Below, one piece after another: positions 43,885 through 52,847 of a DNA stretch of 64,000 nt. Position numbers and translations under genes: made by a program. The notes under the pieces were generated by a model, which saw only the letters and a list, made by a program, of their open reading frames with translations, had not been told where the DNA came from and did not search any database. The stretch covers positions 1,687,001 through 1,751,000 of the forward strand of contig NZ_CP043627.1 of NCBI RefSeq assembly GCF_016804325.1, in the 5' to 3' direction. This stretch comes from Methylobacterium aquaticum. Its GTDB lineage: Bacteria > Pseudomonadota > Alphaproteobacteria > Rhizobiales > Beijerinckiaceae. How positions within the stretch are numbered: position 1 is the stretch's first letter; each line of letters starts with the position of its first letter.

Positions 43885-44101
43885 GGCCTGTTTGACTGAT
43901 CGACAGGCTCCATCCCACCCGCGCCCTCATCCTGAGGTGCCGCGCAGCGGCCTCGAAGGAGGGCTCCAGAGAGCGCTGAGACTTCTGGAGCCCTCCTTCG
44001 AGGCTCAGCGATCTTCGATCGCCGGCACCTCAGGATGAGGGCGCGGGTGGGATGCAAAAGTCCCTTGCGATGCAGGCCTCGCAACTCAAACAGGGTCTCG
44101 G
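43885..44101 (+). repeat. MITE-like palindromic repeat, family 2, copy 2 (diverged ends)
   Basis: Inner palindrome 43925-44040: ccctcatcctgaggtgcc to its complement, with the cgaaggagggctccag / ctggagccctccttcg pair. The outer ends are degraded (ggcctgtttgact and aactcaaacagggtctc). It occupies the gap between RNase T2 and the DSD1-family gene and may act as their shared terminator. Confidence 0.85.
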
Positions 44102-44147
44102 CTCACTCCGGCATCCTCCATCGTCATTCGCGGGACGCCGGCCCGGA

Positions 44148-45341
44148 TCAAAACACCTTGCCGCGCGCCGTGACCGGCCAGAGGCATTCGACGCGGCCGT
44201 GACGGACCCCGACATACCAGTCGTGGAGGTTGCAGGTCGGGTCGCAATGCCCCGGGATCAGGTGGACCTGCGCGCCGAGGGTGAGTTGCGCCTCGGGATC
44301 GGCCAGGGTGCAATGCTCGTCGGAAAGGCCGGTCGCCGCGATGCCGGAGAGGCCGTGGACGAGGGGCAGGCCCGAATCCGCCGCCACCGCCTTGAGGCCG
44401 GCATCGCAGACGGCGCGGCCACGTCCCGGCACGCTGATGACCGTCGCCAGGACGAAGAGCGCGTGCTCGAAGGCGTCCGGCGTGGTCTCCCGCACCCGGG
44501 CGTAATCGGCGTCCATGAAGGCGTAGCTGCCGGCCTGGATCTCGGTATAGACCCCCGACGCCCCCTCGATCTCGAAGCTGCCGGTGCCCGCCCCGGTGAT
44601 CCGGTCGCACGGGAGGCCCGCGGCGCGGATCGCATCGCGGGTCGCCGCCGTCAGCGCGAGGGAGGTCGCCAGCGCGGCGCGCCGCTCGGCGGGATCGACG
44701 ATGTGCTGGGCACGTCCGTAATAGGATTGCAGCCCGGCGAAACGCAGGCCCGGGCTCGCATCGATCGCGCTGGCCAGGGCCACGCTCCCGGCGATCGATC
44801 CGGTCCCGCAGCGCCCCGATCCGCAATCCATCTCCACCAGCACGTCGAGGGTGAGACGGTCGGATCCCGTCTCGGCCCGGCGCGCCGTCACGGCGCGGGA
44901 GAAGGCGGCGACCTGGTCGGGATGATCGGCGCAGACGGCGACCGCGCCGCGCTCGGTCAGCCGCACCAGGCGCGCCACCCGGGCCTCGCCGACGACCTGG
45001 TTGGAGACCAGCACGTCGGCGAGGCCCGCCCGCATCAGCGCCTCGGCCTCCGAGACCTTCTGGCAGCAGATGCCGACGGCCCCGCCGCGCGCGATCTGGG
45101 CCTGCGCCACATCGGCGGATTTGTGCATCTTGGCATGCGCCCGCAGGGCGACCCCGAGCTCGGCCGCGCGGCGGCGCATCCGGTCGAGGTTGCGCTCGAA
45201 CGCGTCGAGATCGACGATCAGGGCGGGCGTCGCGACCGCCGCGACGGGATCGCCGACCCGGGCCGGGATGTCGTAGCCCGGCTCCCAGGCAGGGGGCGCC
45301 GCGACGCCGTCGCGATCCGGGCTCGGCTGTGCTGTGCTCAT
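44148..45341 (-). CDS. DSD1-family PLP enzyme (D-threonine aldolase / D-serine dehydratase-like)
   Basis: A 397-residue alanine-racemase-fold PLP enzyme. The Schiff-base Lys is in LRAHAKMHKSADVAQAQI. The C-terminal domain has the metal-binding HLIPGHCDPTCNLHDWYV, as in the Zn/Mn-dependent D-threonine aldolases and D-serine dehydratases. Likely substrate is a D-amino acid or 3-hydroxyaspartate; the family does not allow a choice. The ATG at 45341 is used; the long frame running to 47450 is the antisense context of the next gene and not real. Same strand as the GGDEF-EAL gene, 50 bases downstream of it. Confidence 0.88.
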   Translation of the reverse strand: MSTAQPSPDRDGVAAPPAWEPGYDIPARVGDPVAAVATPALIVDLDAFERNLDRMRRRAAELGVALRAHAKMHKSADVAQAQIARGGAVGICCQKVSEAEALMRAGLADVLVSNQVVGEARVARLVRLTERGAVAVCADHPDQVAAFSRAVTARRAETGSDRLTLDVLVEMDCGSGRCGTGSIAGSVALASAIDASPGLRFAGLQSYYGRAQHIVDPAERRAALATSLALTAATRDAIRAAGLPCDRITGAGTGSFEIEGASGVYTEIQAGSYAFMDADYARVRETTPDAFEHALFVLATVISVPGRGRAVCDAGLKAVAADSGLPLVHGLSGIAATGLSDEHCTLADPEAQLTLGAQVHLIPGHCDPTCNLHDWYVGVRHGRVECLWPVTARGKVF

Positions 45342-45391
45342 CGGGAGGCGGACCTGCAGAAAGGCGATGCGACCGCGAGACGGGGAACCGC

Positions 45392-47800
45392 TCACGCCGG
45401 CATGTGATGCCCCTCCGCCCGCGTCCCGTCCAGCGGCACCGGCCGCCCGAACAGGTAGCCCTGCACCTCCGTGCATCCCGCCTGCCGCACGGCTGCGAAC
45501 TGATCCTCTGTCTCGATGCCCTCGGCGGTGACGGTGGCGCCGAGCTGGGCCGCGATGCCGACCACGGCACGCACGATCGCGGCGGTGTCGGGGTCGGCGA
45601 TGTCGGCGATGAAGGACCGGTCGATCTTGATCGCGTCGAAGGGGAAGCGGCGCAGGTAGCTCAGGGACGAGTACCCGGTGCCGAAATCGTCGAGCGCGAT
45701 GCGCACCCCGAGGCGGCGGAGCGCCAGGAGCAGGTCGGCGGCGTCGCCCTCGATCAGCAGGCTCTCGGTGATCTCGATCTCGAGCCGGTCCGCCTCCAGG
45801 CCGGACTCGCGCAAGGCGGACTGGACGGCGGCGATCAGCGGTCCGTGCTTCACCTGCGCGGCCGAGACGTTGACGGCAACCCGGGTGCCGTCGGCCCAGG
45901 TCGCCGCGTCGCGGCAGGCCCGGTGCAGGATCCAGGTGCCGAGGCGGTCGATCAGGCCGGTCTCCTCGGCGAGCGGGATGAAGGCGGCCGGCGGCACCAG
46001 CCCGCGGGTCGGGTGGCGCCAGCGCACCAGGGCCTCGCGGCAGACGACGCGGCGCTCGGCCACCGTGACGATCGGCTGGTAGTGCAGCGCGAATTCGCCC
46101 CGCTCCAGGCCGAGGCGCAGATCGAGTTCGAGGCCGTGCTGCTCGGCGACGTCCGAATCCATGCCCGGGTCGTAGAGCCGGAACGTGCTGCGGCCGGCGG
46201 CCTTGGCGCTGTAGAGCGCCCGGTCGGCCCGGGCCATCAGGGTGTCGGCGTCGTGGCCGTGGCAGGGGGCGAGCACGACGCCGATGCTGACGCCGACATG
46301 CATCGGCCGGCCGGCGACGACGACCGGCGCCTGCATCGCCTCGATCAGGCGGCCCGCGGCCTGCGACGCCGCCAGCGGATCGTCGCCGCAGAGGAGCACC
46401 GCGAATTCGTCGCCGCCGAGCCGCGCGATGGTGTCGTCGGGCGCCAGGACCGCCTGCATCCGCCGGGCGACCTCGCACAGGAGCATGTCGCCGGCGGCAT
46501 GGCCGAGGGTGTCGTTGACCACCTTGAACCGGTCGAGGTCGAGCCACAGGATCGCGCCGGTCCCCTGCCGGAGCAGGGCGTCGAGGCGCTCGCGGAACAG
46601 GGTGCGGTTCGGCAGGTCGGTCAGCGCGTCGTGGCGCGCCATGTGGGCGATGCGCCGCTCGGCCTCGCGCCGGGCGGTGATGTCCTCGACCTGGAGCAGG
46701 GTCGAGACCGGGTGTTGCGGCAGGTGCAGGGCCACCGCCGAGACCCGCGCCCAGATCGGGCAGCCGTCCCGGCGGGAAAAGCGCATCTCGCGCACCGCCG
46801 GCCCGCGATCCTCGGGCGCCTTTGCGGAGACCGCCGCCAGCACGTCGGCCAGCACGCCGGCATCCTCCGGTTCGACGAGGGCGGCGAGCGGCCGGCCGAC
46901 CGGGTCGGCGCCCTCCCCCAGCGCGGAGCGGAAGGCGCGGTTCGCCTCGACCAGCCGGCCGGCGGCATCGACCACCAGCATCCCGGAGGGCGCGTGCTCG
47001 ATGATGCCGCGGAAATGGCTGGCGCTGCGCTGGGCCTCTTCCCCGGCGGCCCGGAGCGCCGTCTGCTCGCGCTTGAGCGCGCTGATGTCGAAGTGGAAGC
47101 CGGTGCGCGCCCCGCCCTCGCGCACCCGCTCGATCACCCGGATCCAGCGCTCGCCCGGCAGCGGCACCTCGAACGGCGCCCCGGCGAAATGCTGGGATTC
47201 GCGCAAGCGCGACAGGAGCTGGGCCGGCGCCGCCTCGCCGGATTCCTGCCAGGCCCGTGCCACCAGGGTCTCCAGGGTCAGGCCCGCGGCCTCGCCCGGG
47301 GACAGGCCGTAGAGCTGGCCGAACTGCCAGTTGGCCGAGACGATGCGCCCGTCGGCATTCACCGCCGCGATGCCGTCCGGCGCCCCGTTGCCGGCCTCGG
47401 CGGCGGGGGACCGGGGGGACGATCCGGCCTCCCGGGCGATCTGCCGCCACAGCCGCAGGCGGCCGAGGCCCGGGACGGTCTGGGCCGAGACCTGGAGCCA
47501 GGAGCCGCGATGCTCGAACTCGAACGGCCGGGTCTGGGCCTGGTGGCGGGCGATTCCGCTCGCGATGTACTCCTCGACGTAGCGGAATTCGTCGGAGGTC
47601 AGGCGGTTGCGGTAGAACCGCCGCAGGTTCTCGCGATAATGCTCGCCGACATGGACGAAGCCGTCATGTTCGGGGAAGAAATACAGGAAGGTCTGGTTCC
47701 AGGCGAGAGTCCGGTCTTCGGCATCGAACACGCACAGGCCGATATCGAGGCCGTCGAGCAGGTCGGCGAGGAGGCCGAGGCTCGGCTTGGGCTTCGGCAT
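45392..47800 (-). CDS. PAS-GGDEF-EAL c-di-GMP signalling protein
   Basis: An 802-residue cytosolic protein. Three PAS-like domains lie at about residues 1-120, 138-245 and 262-378 (IEHAPSGMLVVDAAGRLVEA is clearest). GGDEF follows at about 380-540, with HDALTDLPNRTLFRERLDAL and an intact active site RLGGDEFAVLL, then EAL at about 555-795 with CREALVRWRHP and ALDDFGTGYSSLSYLRRFP. Both catalytic motifs are intact, so both synthesis and hydrolysis of c-di-GMP are possible. Start MPKPKPSLGLLADLL at 47800. Divergent from the binding protein of P450 locus 2. Confidence 0.93.
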   Translation of the reverse strand: MPKPKPSLGLLADLLDGLDIGLCVFDAEDRTLAWNQTFLYFFPEHDGFVHVGEHYRENLRRFYRNRLTSDEFRYVEEYIASGIARHQAQTRPFEFEHRGSWLQVSAQTVPGLGRLRLWRQIAREAGSSPRSPAAEAGNGAPDGIAAVNADGRIVSANWQFGQLYGLSPGEAAGLTLETLVARAWQESGEAAPAQLLSRLRESQHFAGAPFEVPLPGERWIRVIERVREGGARTGFHFDISALKREQTALRAAGEEAQRSASHFRGIIEHAPSGMLVVDAAGRLVEANRAFRSALGEGADPVGRPLAALVEPEDAGVLADVLAAVSAKAPEDRGPAVREMRFSRRDGCPIWARVSAVALHLPQHPVSTLLQVEDITARREAERRIAHMARHDALTDLPNRTLFRERLDALLRQGTGAILWLDLDRFKVVNDTLGHAAGDMLLCEVARRMQAVLAPDDTIARLGGDEFAVLLCGDDPLAASQAAGRLIEAMQAPVVVAGRPMHVGVSIGVVLAPCHGHDADTLMARADRALYSAKAAGRSTFRLYDPGMDSDVAEQHGLELDLRLGLERGEFALHYQPIVTVAERRVVCREALVRWRHPTRGLVPPAAFIPLAEETGLIDRLGTWILHRACRDAATWADGTRVAVNVSAAQVKHGPLIAAVQSALRESGLEADRLEIEITESLLIEGDAADLLLALRRLGVRIALDDFGTGYSSLSYLRRFPFDAIKIDRSFIADIADPDTAAIVRAVVGIAAQLGATVTAEGIETEDQFAAVRQAGCTEVQGYLFGRPVPLDGTRAEGHHMPA

Positions 47801-48155
47801 ACAGGCGACCTCGATGGCTCTCGTCAGCGTCGACACCGGCCGACACGACCGGACGGATCGGACGCTGCGGCAAGGGACAACCGTAGCCTGCTTCCCGCCG
47901 CCGCCCAAGATGCCGCGACCTCGCTCCCACGAATAGATCGATCTCGTCCCGGAGCCTCGGCCGCCCGGCAGGTCGGCGCGGGACGTCCGGGCCCGGCGAT
48001 CCGTCCCGGGATCGGAATCGCCTCGGCCTCGGACCCGTGTCACGAGCCTCTCGCCGCGAGCCCCTTGCCAGGCCGGCGCGGATCGGCTGTGAAGGAGGAA
48101 GTGACGACAGGGCGACCACGCGCGGGAACGACGCGGGCGCCGGGAGGAACAGACG
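47801..48155. other. Divergent intergenic region, GGDEF-EAL gene / P450 locus 2
   Basis: 355 bases with no supportable gene. It must hold both promoters; no palindrome like that of locus 1 (31672-31705) and no clear -35/-10 pair could be picked. Confidence 0.5.
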
Positions 48156-49378
48156 ATGACCCGTTTCGCCACCCGCCTGTGCGGGGCCGTGCTGACGCTC
48201 GCGGCTTGCGTGGGCCCCTTTGCCGGCCCGGCCGCGGCGCAGATCTCCGACGACGTGGTGCGGATCGGCGTGCTCACCGACCTCTCTGGCCCCTATGCCG
48301 ATAGCGGCGGGCGCGGCTCGGTGGCGGCGGCCGAGATGGCGGCGAAGGATTTCGGCGGGACGGTGCGGGGCAAGCCGGTCGAGATCGTCTCGGCCGACCA
48401 CCAGAACAAGCCGGACGTGGCATCCGCAATCGCCCGGCGCTGGTACGACGTCGACAAGGTCGATGCCGTCGTCGACCTGCCGGTGACGGCGATCGCGCTC
48501 GCCGTCCAGGCGGTCGCCAAGGAGAAGAACCGCACGGTGATGATCACCGCGGCGGCGACCTCCGACCTCACCGCCAAGACCTGTTCCCCCGTCAGCTCGC
48601 ACTGGACCGACGACACCCACGCGCTCACCGCCGGGACGGCGCGCGCCGTGTTCGAGCGCGGCGGCAAATCCTGGTACTTCATCACCGTCGATCACGCCTT
48701 CGGCCACGCCCTGCAGAAGGAGGCCACCACCGTCGTCGAATCGCTCGGCGGCAAGGTGGTCGGCACCTCGCGCCACCCGATCAACACCGCCGACTATTCC
48801 TCCTTCCTGCTCCAGGCCCAGAGCTCGGGCGCGGACGTGGTGGCGTTTGCCAGCGTCGGCGACGACTTCACCAAGGCGATCAAGCAGGCCGACGAGTTCG
48901 GCCTGACCGGGGGCGCCAGACGCTGACGGGCTTCCTCGTCTACGTCACCGACATCAAGGGCCTCGGCCTGCCGGTGGCGCGGGGCCTGACCTTCTCCTCG
49001 GCCTTCTACTGGGACCAGAACGACGCCGCCCGCAGCTTCGCCAAGCGCTTCCAGGAGCGCACCGGCGCGATGCCGACGAAGAACCAGGCACTGATCTACA
49101 CGGCGGTCAGCCACTACCTGAAGGCGGTCGACAAGGCCGGCACCGACGAGGCGGTGGCGGCCAACGCCGCCATGCGGAGCCTGCCGGTGGCGTTCTTCGA
49201 CCACCCCGCATCCTTGCGGGCCGACGGGCGGCTGCTCTACGACCCCGTGCTCTACCGGGCGAAGGAGCCCGCCGCCTCCAAGGGCCCGTGGGACCTCTAC
49301 GAGGTGCTGCGCACCATCCCGAAGGAGGAGGCGTTCCTGCCGATGAACCAGGCCTGCGCGCCCAACGGGCGCGGGTAG
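48156..49378 (+). CDS. LivK-like ABC transporter substrate-binding protein (orphan, P450 locus 2), frameshifted
   Basis: A paralogue of the protein at 26791. Signal peptide MTRFATRLCGAVLTLAACVG, then VVRIGVLTDLSGPYADSGGR, VEIVSADHQNKPDVASAIAR and SRHPINTADYSSFLLQAQSS. After DEFGLTGG the frame stops at 48926. The rest, LTGFLVYVTDIKGLGLPVAR to 49378, is in another frame. One extra G within 48909-48917 joins them as GGGQTLTGF, giving about 407 residues. No permease or ATPase gene is near; the P450 begins six bases after the stop. Confidence 0.9.
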
Positions 49379-49384
49379 ACGAGG

Positions 49385-50614
49385 ATGGGTGACGCAGCCC
49401 TCGCCGCGGGCTTCGACCTGCGGCGCCTGCCGGAGGGGTTCATCGCGAACCCCTACCCGGTCTACGCGGCGCTCCGCGCGCACGCCCCGGTCCACGCCTT
49501 CGGCAACGGGCAGATCCTGCTCACGCGCTACGCCGACCTGGAGCGCGTCTACAAGGACGCCGCGACCTTCAGCTCGGACAAGACCGTCGAGTTCGGGGCG
49601 AAGTTCCGTGGGTCGGAGGCGGGGGCCTCCCCGCTCTACCGCCACCACACGACGAGCCTCGTCTTCAACGATCCGCCGCGCCACACCCGGGTCCGGCGCA
49701 TCATCGCGGGCGCGCTGACGCCCCGGGCGGTCACCGCGATGGAGGCGGGCATCGTCGCCCTGGTGGACGGCCTCCTCGACCGGGCGCAGGCGCGGGGCAG
49801 CATCGACCTGATCGAGGATTTCGCCGCCGCGATCCCCGTCGAGGTGATCGGCAACCTGCTCGGCGTGCCGCGGGAGGAGCGCGGGCCGCTCCGCGACTGG
49901 TCGCTGGCGATCCTCGGCGCCCTCGAACCCGTCCTGTCGCCGGAGGTCGAGGAGGCCGGCAACCGCGCGGTGACGGCGTTCCTCGCCTATCTCGACGACC
50001 TCGTGGCGGAGCGCCGCCGGCATCCGGGCGACCCGGACAAGGACATCCTCACCCGGCTGATCCAGGGCGAGGTCGGCGGCGAGCGGCTCACGCCCGAGGA
50101 ATTGCTGCAGAACTGCATCTTCATCCTCAATGCCGGGCACGAGACCACCACCAACCTGATCGGCAACGGGCTGCACCTGCTCGACGAGCGGCGGGACGCG
50201 CGGGCGCGGCTCCTCGCCGAGCCGGACCTGATGCGAAAGGCCGTGGAGGAGGTGCTGCGGTTCGAGAGCTCGAACCAGCTCGGCAACCGGGTCGCCGCCA
50301 CGCCCTTCGCGATCGACGGCCGGGAATTTCCCGCCGGCACCCAGATCACGCTCTGCATCGGCGCCGCCAACCGCGATCCGGCGCAATTCCCCGATCCCGA
50401 CACCTTCGACGTCGCCCGCGACCCCAACCGCCACCTCGCCTTCGCGAGCGGCATCCACCACTGCGTCGGCATGGCGGTGGCCCGGCTGGAGGGCCGGATC
50501 GCCCTGTCGCGCTTCCTCGCCCGCTTCCCGGATTACCGGCTCGACGGGGTGCCGGAGCGCTCGCAACGGGTGCGCTTCCGGGGATTTTTGCGGCTGCCGG
50601 CACGGCTGGGGTGA
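49385..50614 (+). CDS. Cytochrome P450 (locus 2)
   Basis: A 409-residue soluble P450 of the CYP107/CYP199-like bacterial class. I-helix: CIFILNAGHETTTNLIGNG; K-helix E-x-x-R in AVEEVLRFESSNQ; heme loop: LAFASGIHHCVGMAVARLEG. Unlike locus 1 there is no ferredoxin or reductase gene here, so it may borrow those of locus 1. The ATG at 49385 is six bases after the binding-protein stop. Substrate unknown. Confidence 0.94.
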   Translation: MGDAALAAGFDLRRLPEGFIANPYPVYAALRAHAPVHAFGNGQILLTRYADLERVYKDAATFSSDKTVEFGAKFRGSEAGASPLYRHHTTSLVFNDPPRHTRVRRIIAGALTPRAVTAMEAGIVALVDGLLDRAQARGSIDLIEDFAAAIPVEVIGNLLGVPREERGPLRDWSLAILGALEPVLSPEVEEAGNRAVTAFLAYLDDLVAERRRHPGDPDKDILTRLIQGEVGGERLTPEELLQNCIFILNAGHETTTNLIGNGLHLLDERRDARARLLAEPDLMRKAVEEVLRFESSNQLGNRVAATPFAIDGREFPAGTQITLCIGAANRDPAQFPDPDTFDVARDPNRHLAFASGIHHCVGMAVARLEGRIALSRFLARFPDYRLDGVPERSQRVRFRGFLRLPARLG

Positions 50615-50740
50615 GGATCGCTCCGATGTGCCGGCAGCTTCCCTCCCACCCGAGACCTCATACTGGGAGCCTGGCGAAGCGGATTCATCTAATAAAAATC
50701 GAGAGCAACTGGGGGATATGTTACTCATTCACCTCATCCC

Positions 50741-51010
50741 GAGAGCCTGTTTGAGCATCTTGATTTGACAAGAACTGAGAAAAATCAGGAGATATCCTAC
50801 TCTCTAACCTCATCCTGAGGTGTTGGCGATCAGAGATCGCACCCGATCGCAGATCGGCTGACCTCGAAGGAGGGCTCCAGAAGCCTCGGCGATCCCTGGA
50901 GCCCTCCTTCGAGGCTCACTTCGTTCGCACCTCAGGATGAGGTTAGAGGGTAGGATGATCCCGCCCGCCTCAAGTCTTGGGTAGAAGTCCTGCTCAAACA
51001 GGCTCTGAGG
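50741..51010 (-). repeat. MITE-like palindromic repeat, family 2, copy 3 (full length)
   Basis: Reverse complement of copy 1, nearly identical over its 270 bases, with ends gagagcctgtttgagca and tgctcaaacaggctctgagg. It includes the ctcctgatttttctcag segment and the cgaacgaagtgagcctcg segment of copy 1. The high identity suggests recent movement or gene conversion. Confidence 0.9.
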
Positions 51011-51052
51011 TGTCAGTCGATCGGAGATCGACTGACACCTCAGGATGAGGTC
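51007..51052 (+). repeat. Partial family-2 repeat fused to copy 3
   Basis: A short hairpin tgtcagtcgatc-ggagat-cgactgacacctcaggatga attached to the end of copy 3. It corresponds to the right inner arm of copies 4 and 5, a sign that these repeats recombine or insert into each other. Confidence 0.7.
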
Positions 51053-51220
51053 GCGATCGGGAGAACAAGGAGCGTCGCGGCATCCTCGCGGATCGCGCCT
51101 GCGCCGAGAGGCATTCCCCGCCGCTTTCCCTCAAGCGCTTGTGTGCAGCGTCGGCGTGGGCAGGCCACCCGCCGCGCCCTACTCTCCCGCCGGCGATCGA
51201 CGAGCCGAAGGGACTTTCGC

Positions 51221-52141
51221 ATGAAGCTCCACCGCCGCGCCGTGCTGGCCGGCTCCGCCGCGGGCACCCTGGCGGCCGGCCTCTTCCCCGGCCGGCTCCT
51301 GGCGCAAGAATCCGGCTTGATCCGCCGACCGATCCCGTCCAGCGGCGAGACGGTGCCGGCGATCGGCATCGGCACCTCGCGGCGCTACGACGTGGCGCCG
51401 GATTCGGACGCGATCGTGCCGCTGCGCGAGACGGTGGCGCGGTTCGTGGCGCTCGGCGGCACGGTGATCGACACCGCGCCGGATTACGGCCGGGCCGAGG
51501 AGGTGCTGGGCCGGATCCTCAGGGAGACGGATCTTCGCGAAAAGGTCTTCCTGTGCAGCAAGGTGGCGGCACGGGGGCGCGAGGCGGGTCAGGCGCAGAT
51601 CGAGCAGTCGTTCCGGCGGCTGGGCACCGACCGGATCGACCTGATCGCGGTCCACAACCTGATCGACCCGCAGGCGCAGCTGCCGCTCCTGCGCGAACTC
51701 AAGGACAGGAAGCGCATCCGCTATCTCGGCGCCACCACCTGGGCCGAGACCCAGTACGGCGACCTCGAAACCCTGATGAAGGCCGAGACGCTCGACGTGG
51801 TCCAGGTCAACTACGCGGTCGATGCCAGAAAAGCCGCCGAGCGCATCCTGCCGCTCGCGCGCGAGCGCGGCACCGCCGTGATGGTCAACGTGCCGTTCGG
51901 GCGCGAGCGGCTGTTCAACCTGGTGCGGGGCCGAGAATTGCCTGCTTTCGCTGCCGAGTTCGACTGCAAGAGCTGGCCGCAATTCTTTCTCAAATACGTC
52001 CTGTCGCACGAGGCGGTGACCTGCCCGGTGCCCGGCACGGCGCAGGTGCGCTACGTCGAGGACAATCTCGGCGCCGCCCGCGGCCGCCTGCCGGACGCCG
52101 CCCAACGCCGCAAGATGGAGGAGTTCATCGATGGCCTGTGA
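51221..52141 (+). CDS. Tat-exported aldo/keto reductase
   Basis: A 306-residue TIM-barrel oxidoreductase. The N-terminus MKLHRRAVLAGSAAGTLAAG has an RR-x-hydrophobic Tat-like motif. Catalytic elements are IDTAPDYGRAEEVLGRIL (Asp, Tyr) and VFLCSKVAARG (Lys), then DRIDLIAVHNLID with the His. The C-terminal cofactor region is VPGTAQVRYVEDNLGAARG. An exported NAD(P)H enzyme is odd unless it folds with bound cofactor, which Tat export allows. Start ATG at 51221. Its stop overlaps the next gene by 11 bases. Confidence 0.85.
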   Translation: MKLHRRAVLAGSAAGTLAAGLFPGRLLAQESGLIRRPIPSSGETVPAIGIGTSRRYDVAPDSDAIVPLRETVARFVALGGTVIDTAPDYGRAEEVLGRILRETDLREKVFLCSKVAARGREAGQAQIEQSFRRLGTDRIDLIAVHNLIDPQAQLPLLRELKDRKRIRYLGATTWAETQYGDLETLMKAETLDVVQVNYAVDARKAAERILPLARERGTAVMVNVPFGRERLFNLVRGRELPAFAAEFDCKSWPQFFLKYVLSHEAVTCPVPGTAQVRYVEDNLGAARGRLPDAAQRRKMEEFIDGL

Positions 52142-52847
52142 TCGCCGCACGATTCTGCTCGCCGGGGCGCTCGCCCTGGCCTCGCCGGTCACGCCTGCCT
52201 TGGCGCAGGATTCGAAAAAGATCCCGGTCGCGGTGATCGGCGGCGGCAATATCGGCGGGACGATCGGGGGCCTGTGGGTCAAGGCCGGCCACCCCGTGAT
52301 GTTCGCCTCGCGCCATCCGGAAGACCTGAAGCCGCTGGTCGAGAAGCTCGGGCCGCTGGCCAAGGCCGGCACGGTCGAGCAGGCCCTCGCCTTCGGCGAT
52401 GCGGTGCTGATCGCGGTGCCGTACAAGGCCTATCCGGAGCTCGGCAAGACCTACGGCGCGGCCCTGAAGGGCAAGGTCGTGCTGGATGCCGGCAACGCCA
52501 CCAAGGCCCGCGACGGCGACCTCGCGGCCGAGGCCGAGAGCGCCGGCATCGGCGCCACCTCGGCGAAGTATCTGCCCGGCGCGCGGCTGGTGCGGGCCTT
52601 CAACGCCGCGAATTACCGGCTCTTCGCCCAGAACGCCCATCGCAGCGGGCCCGCGATGGCGGTGCCGATCGCGGGCGACGACAAGCAGGCCTTGGAGGTC
52701 GCCGCGGCCCTGGTGCGCGATGCCGGCTTCGAGCCGGTGGAGGTCGGCGGCCTCGACGCGGCCAAGAAATTCCAGATGGGCAGCGCCGGCTTCGGCCACG
52801 ATGCGACGGCGCAGGAGGCCCGCAAGGCCTTCGGGATCGCCGAATGA
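52131..52847 (+). CDS. Exported F420-dependent-reductase-like dinucleotide-binding protein
   Basis: A 238-residue protein with an apparent signal peptide, MACDRRTILLAGALALASPV, then AQDSKKIPVAVIGGGNIGG, a Rossmann GxGxxG motif. It continues MFASRHPEDLKPLVEKLGPL and VVLDAGNATKARDGDL, the NADPH:F420 reductase/NADP-binding 2-type pattern, and KKFQMGSAGFGHDATAQ. Like its neighbour it seems to be exported with its cofactor. Coupled by overlap to the genes on both sides. Confidence 0.82.
   Translation: MACDRRTILLAGALALASPVTPALAQDSKKIPVAVIGGGNIGGTIGGLWVKAGHPVMFASRHPEDLKPLVEKLGPLAKAGTVEQALAFGDAVLIAVPYKAYPELGKTYGAALKGKVVLDAGNATKARDGDLAAEAESAGIGATSAKYLPGARLVRAFNAANYRLFAQNAHRSGPAMAVPIAGDDKQALEVAAALVRDAGFEPVEVGGLDAAKKFQMGSAGFGHDATAQEARKAFGIAE

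Larger units (their letters stand above)
50615..51220. other. Repeat-filled intergenic region between P450 locus 2 and the aldo/keto reductase operon
   Basis: 606 bases without a gene. About 50741-51052 is family-2 repeat plus a tandem half copy. The remainder contains only fragments of the same repeat (cctgtttgagc near 50746) and the promoter region of the next operon. Confidence 0.7.

Noticed and set aside
43925..44040. Family-2 repeats as regulatory riboswitches or small RNA genes
   Set aside because: The same palindrome appears in unrelated intergenic and 3' positions and in both orientations, which fits a dispersed repeat better.
45329..48304. A 991-codon open frame on the plus strand
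   Set aside because: Antisense of the PAS-GGDEF-EAL gene and the start of the binding-protein gene; composition is Arg/Gly/Val/Asp-rich as in other shadows.
51143..51220. N-terminal extension of the aldo/keto reductase from the upstream ATG
   Set aside because: It would place 26 Arg/Ser-rich residues before the twin-Arg export signal; the ATG at 51221 gives a normal signal.
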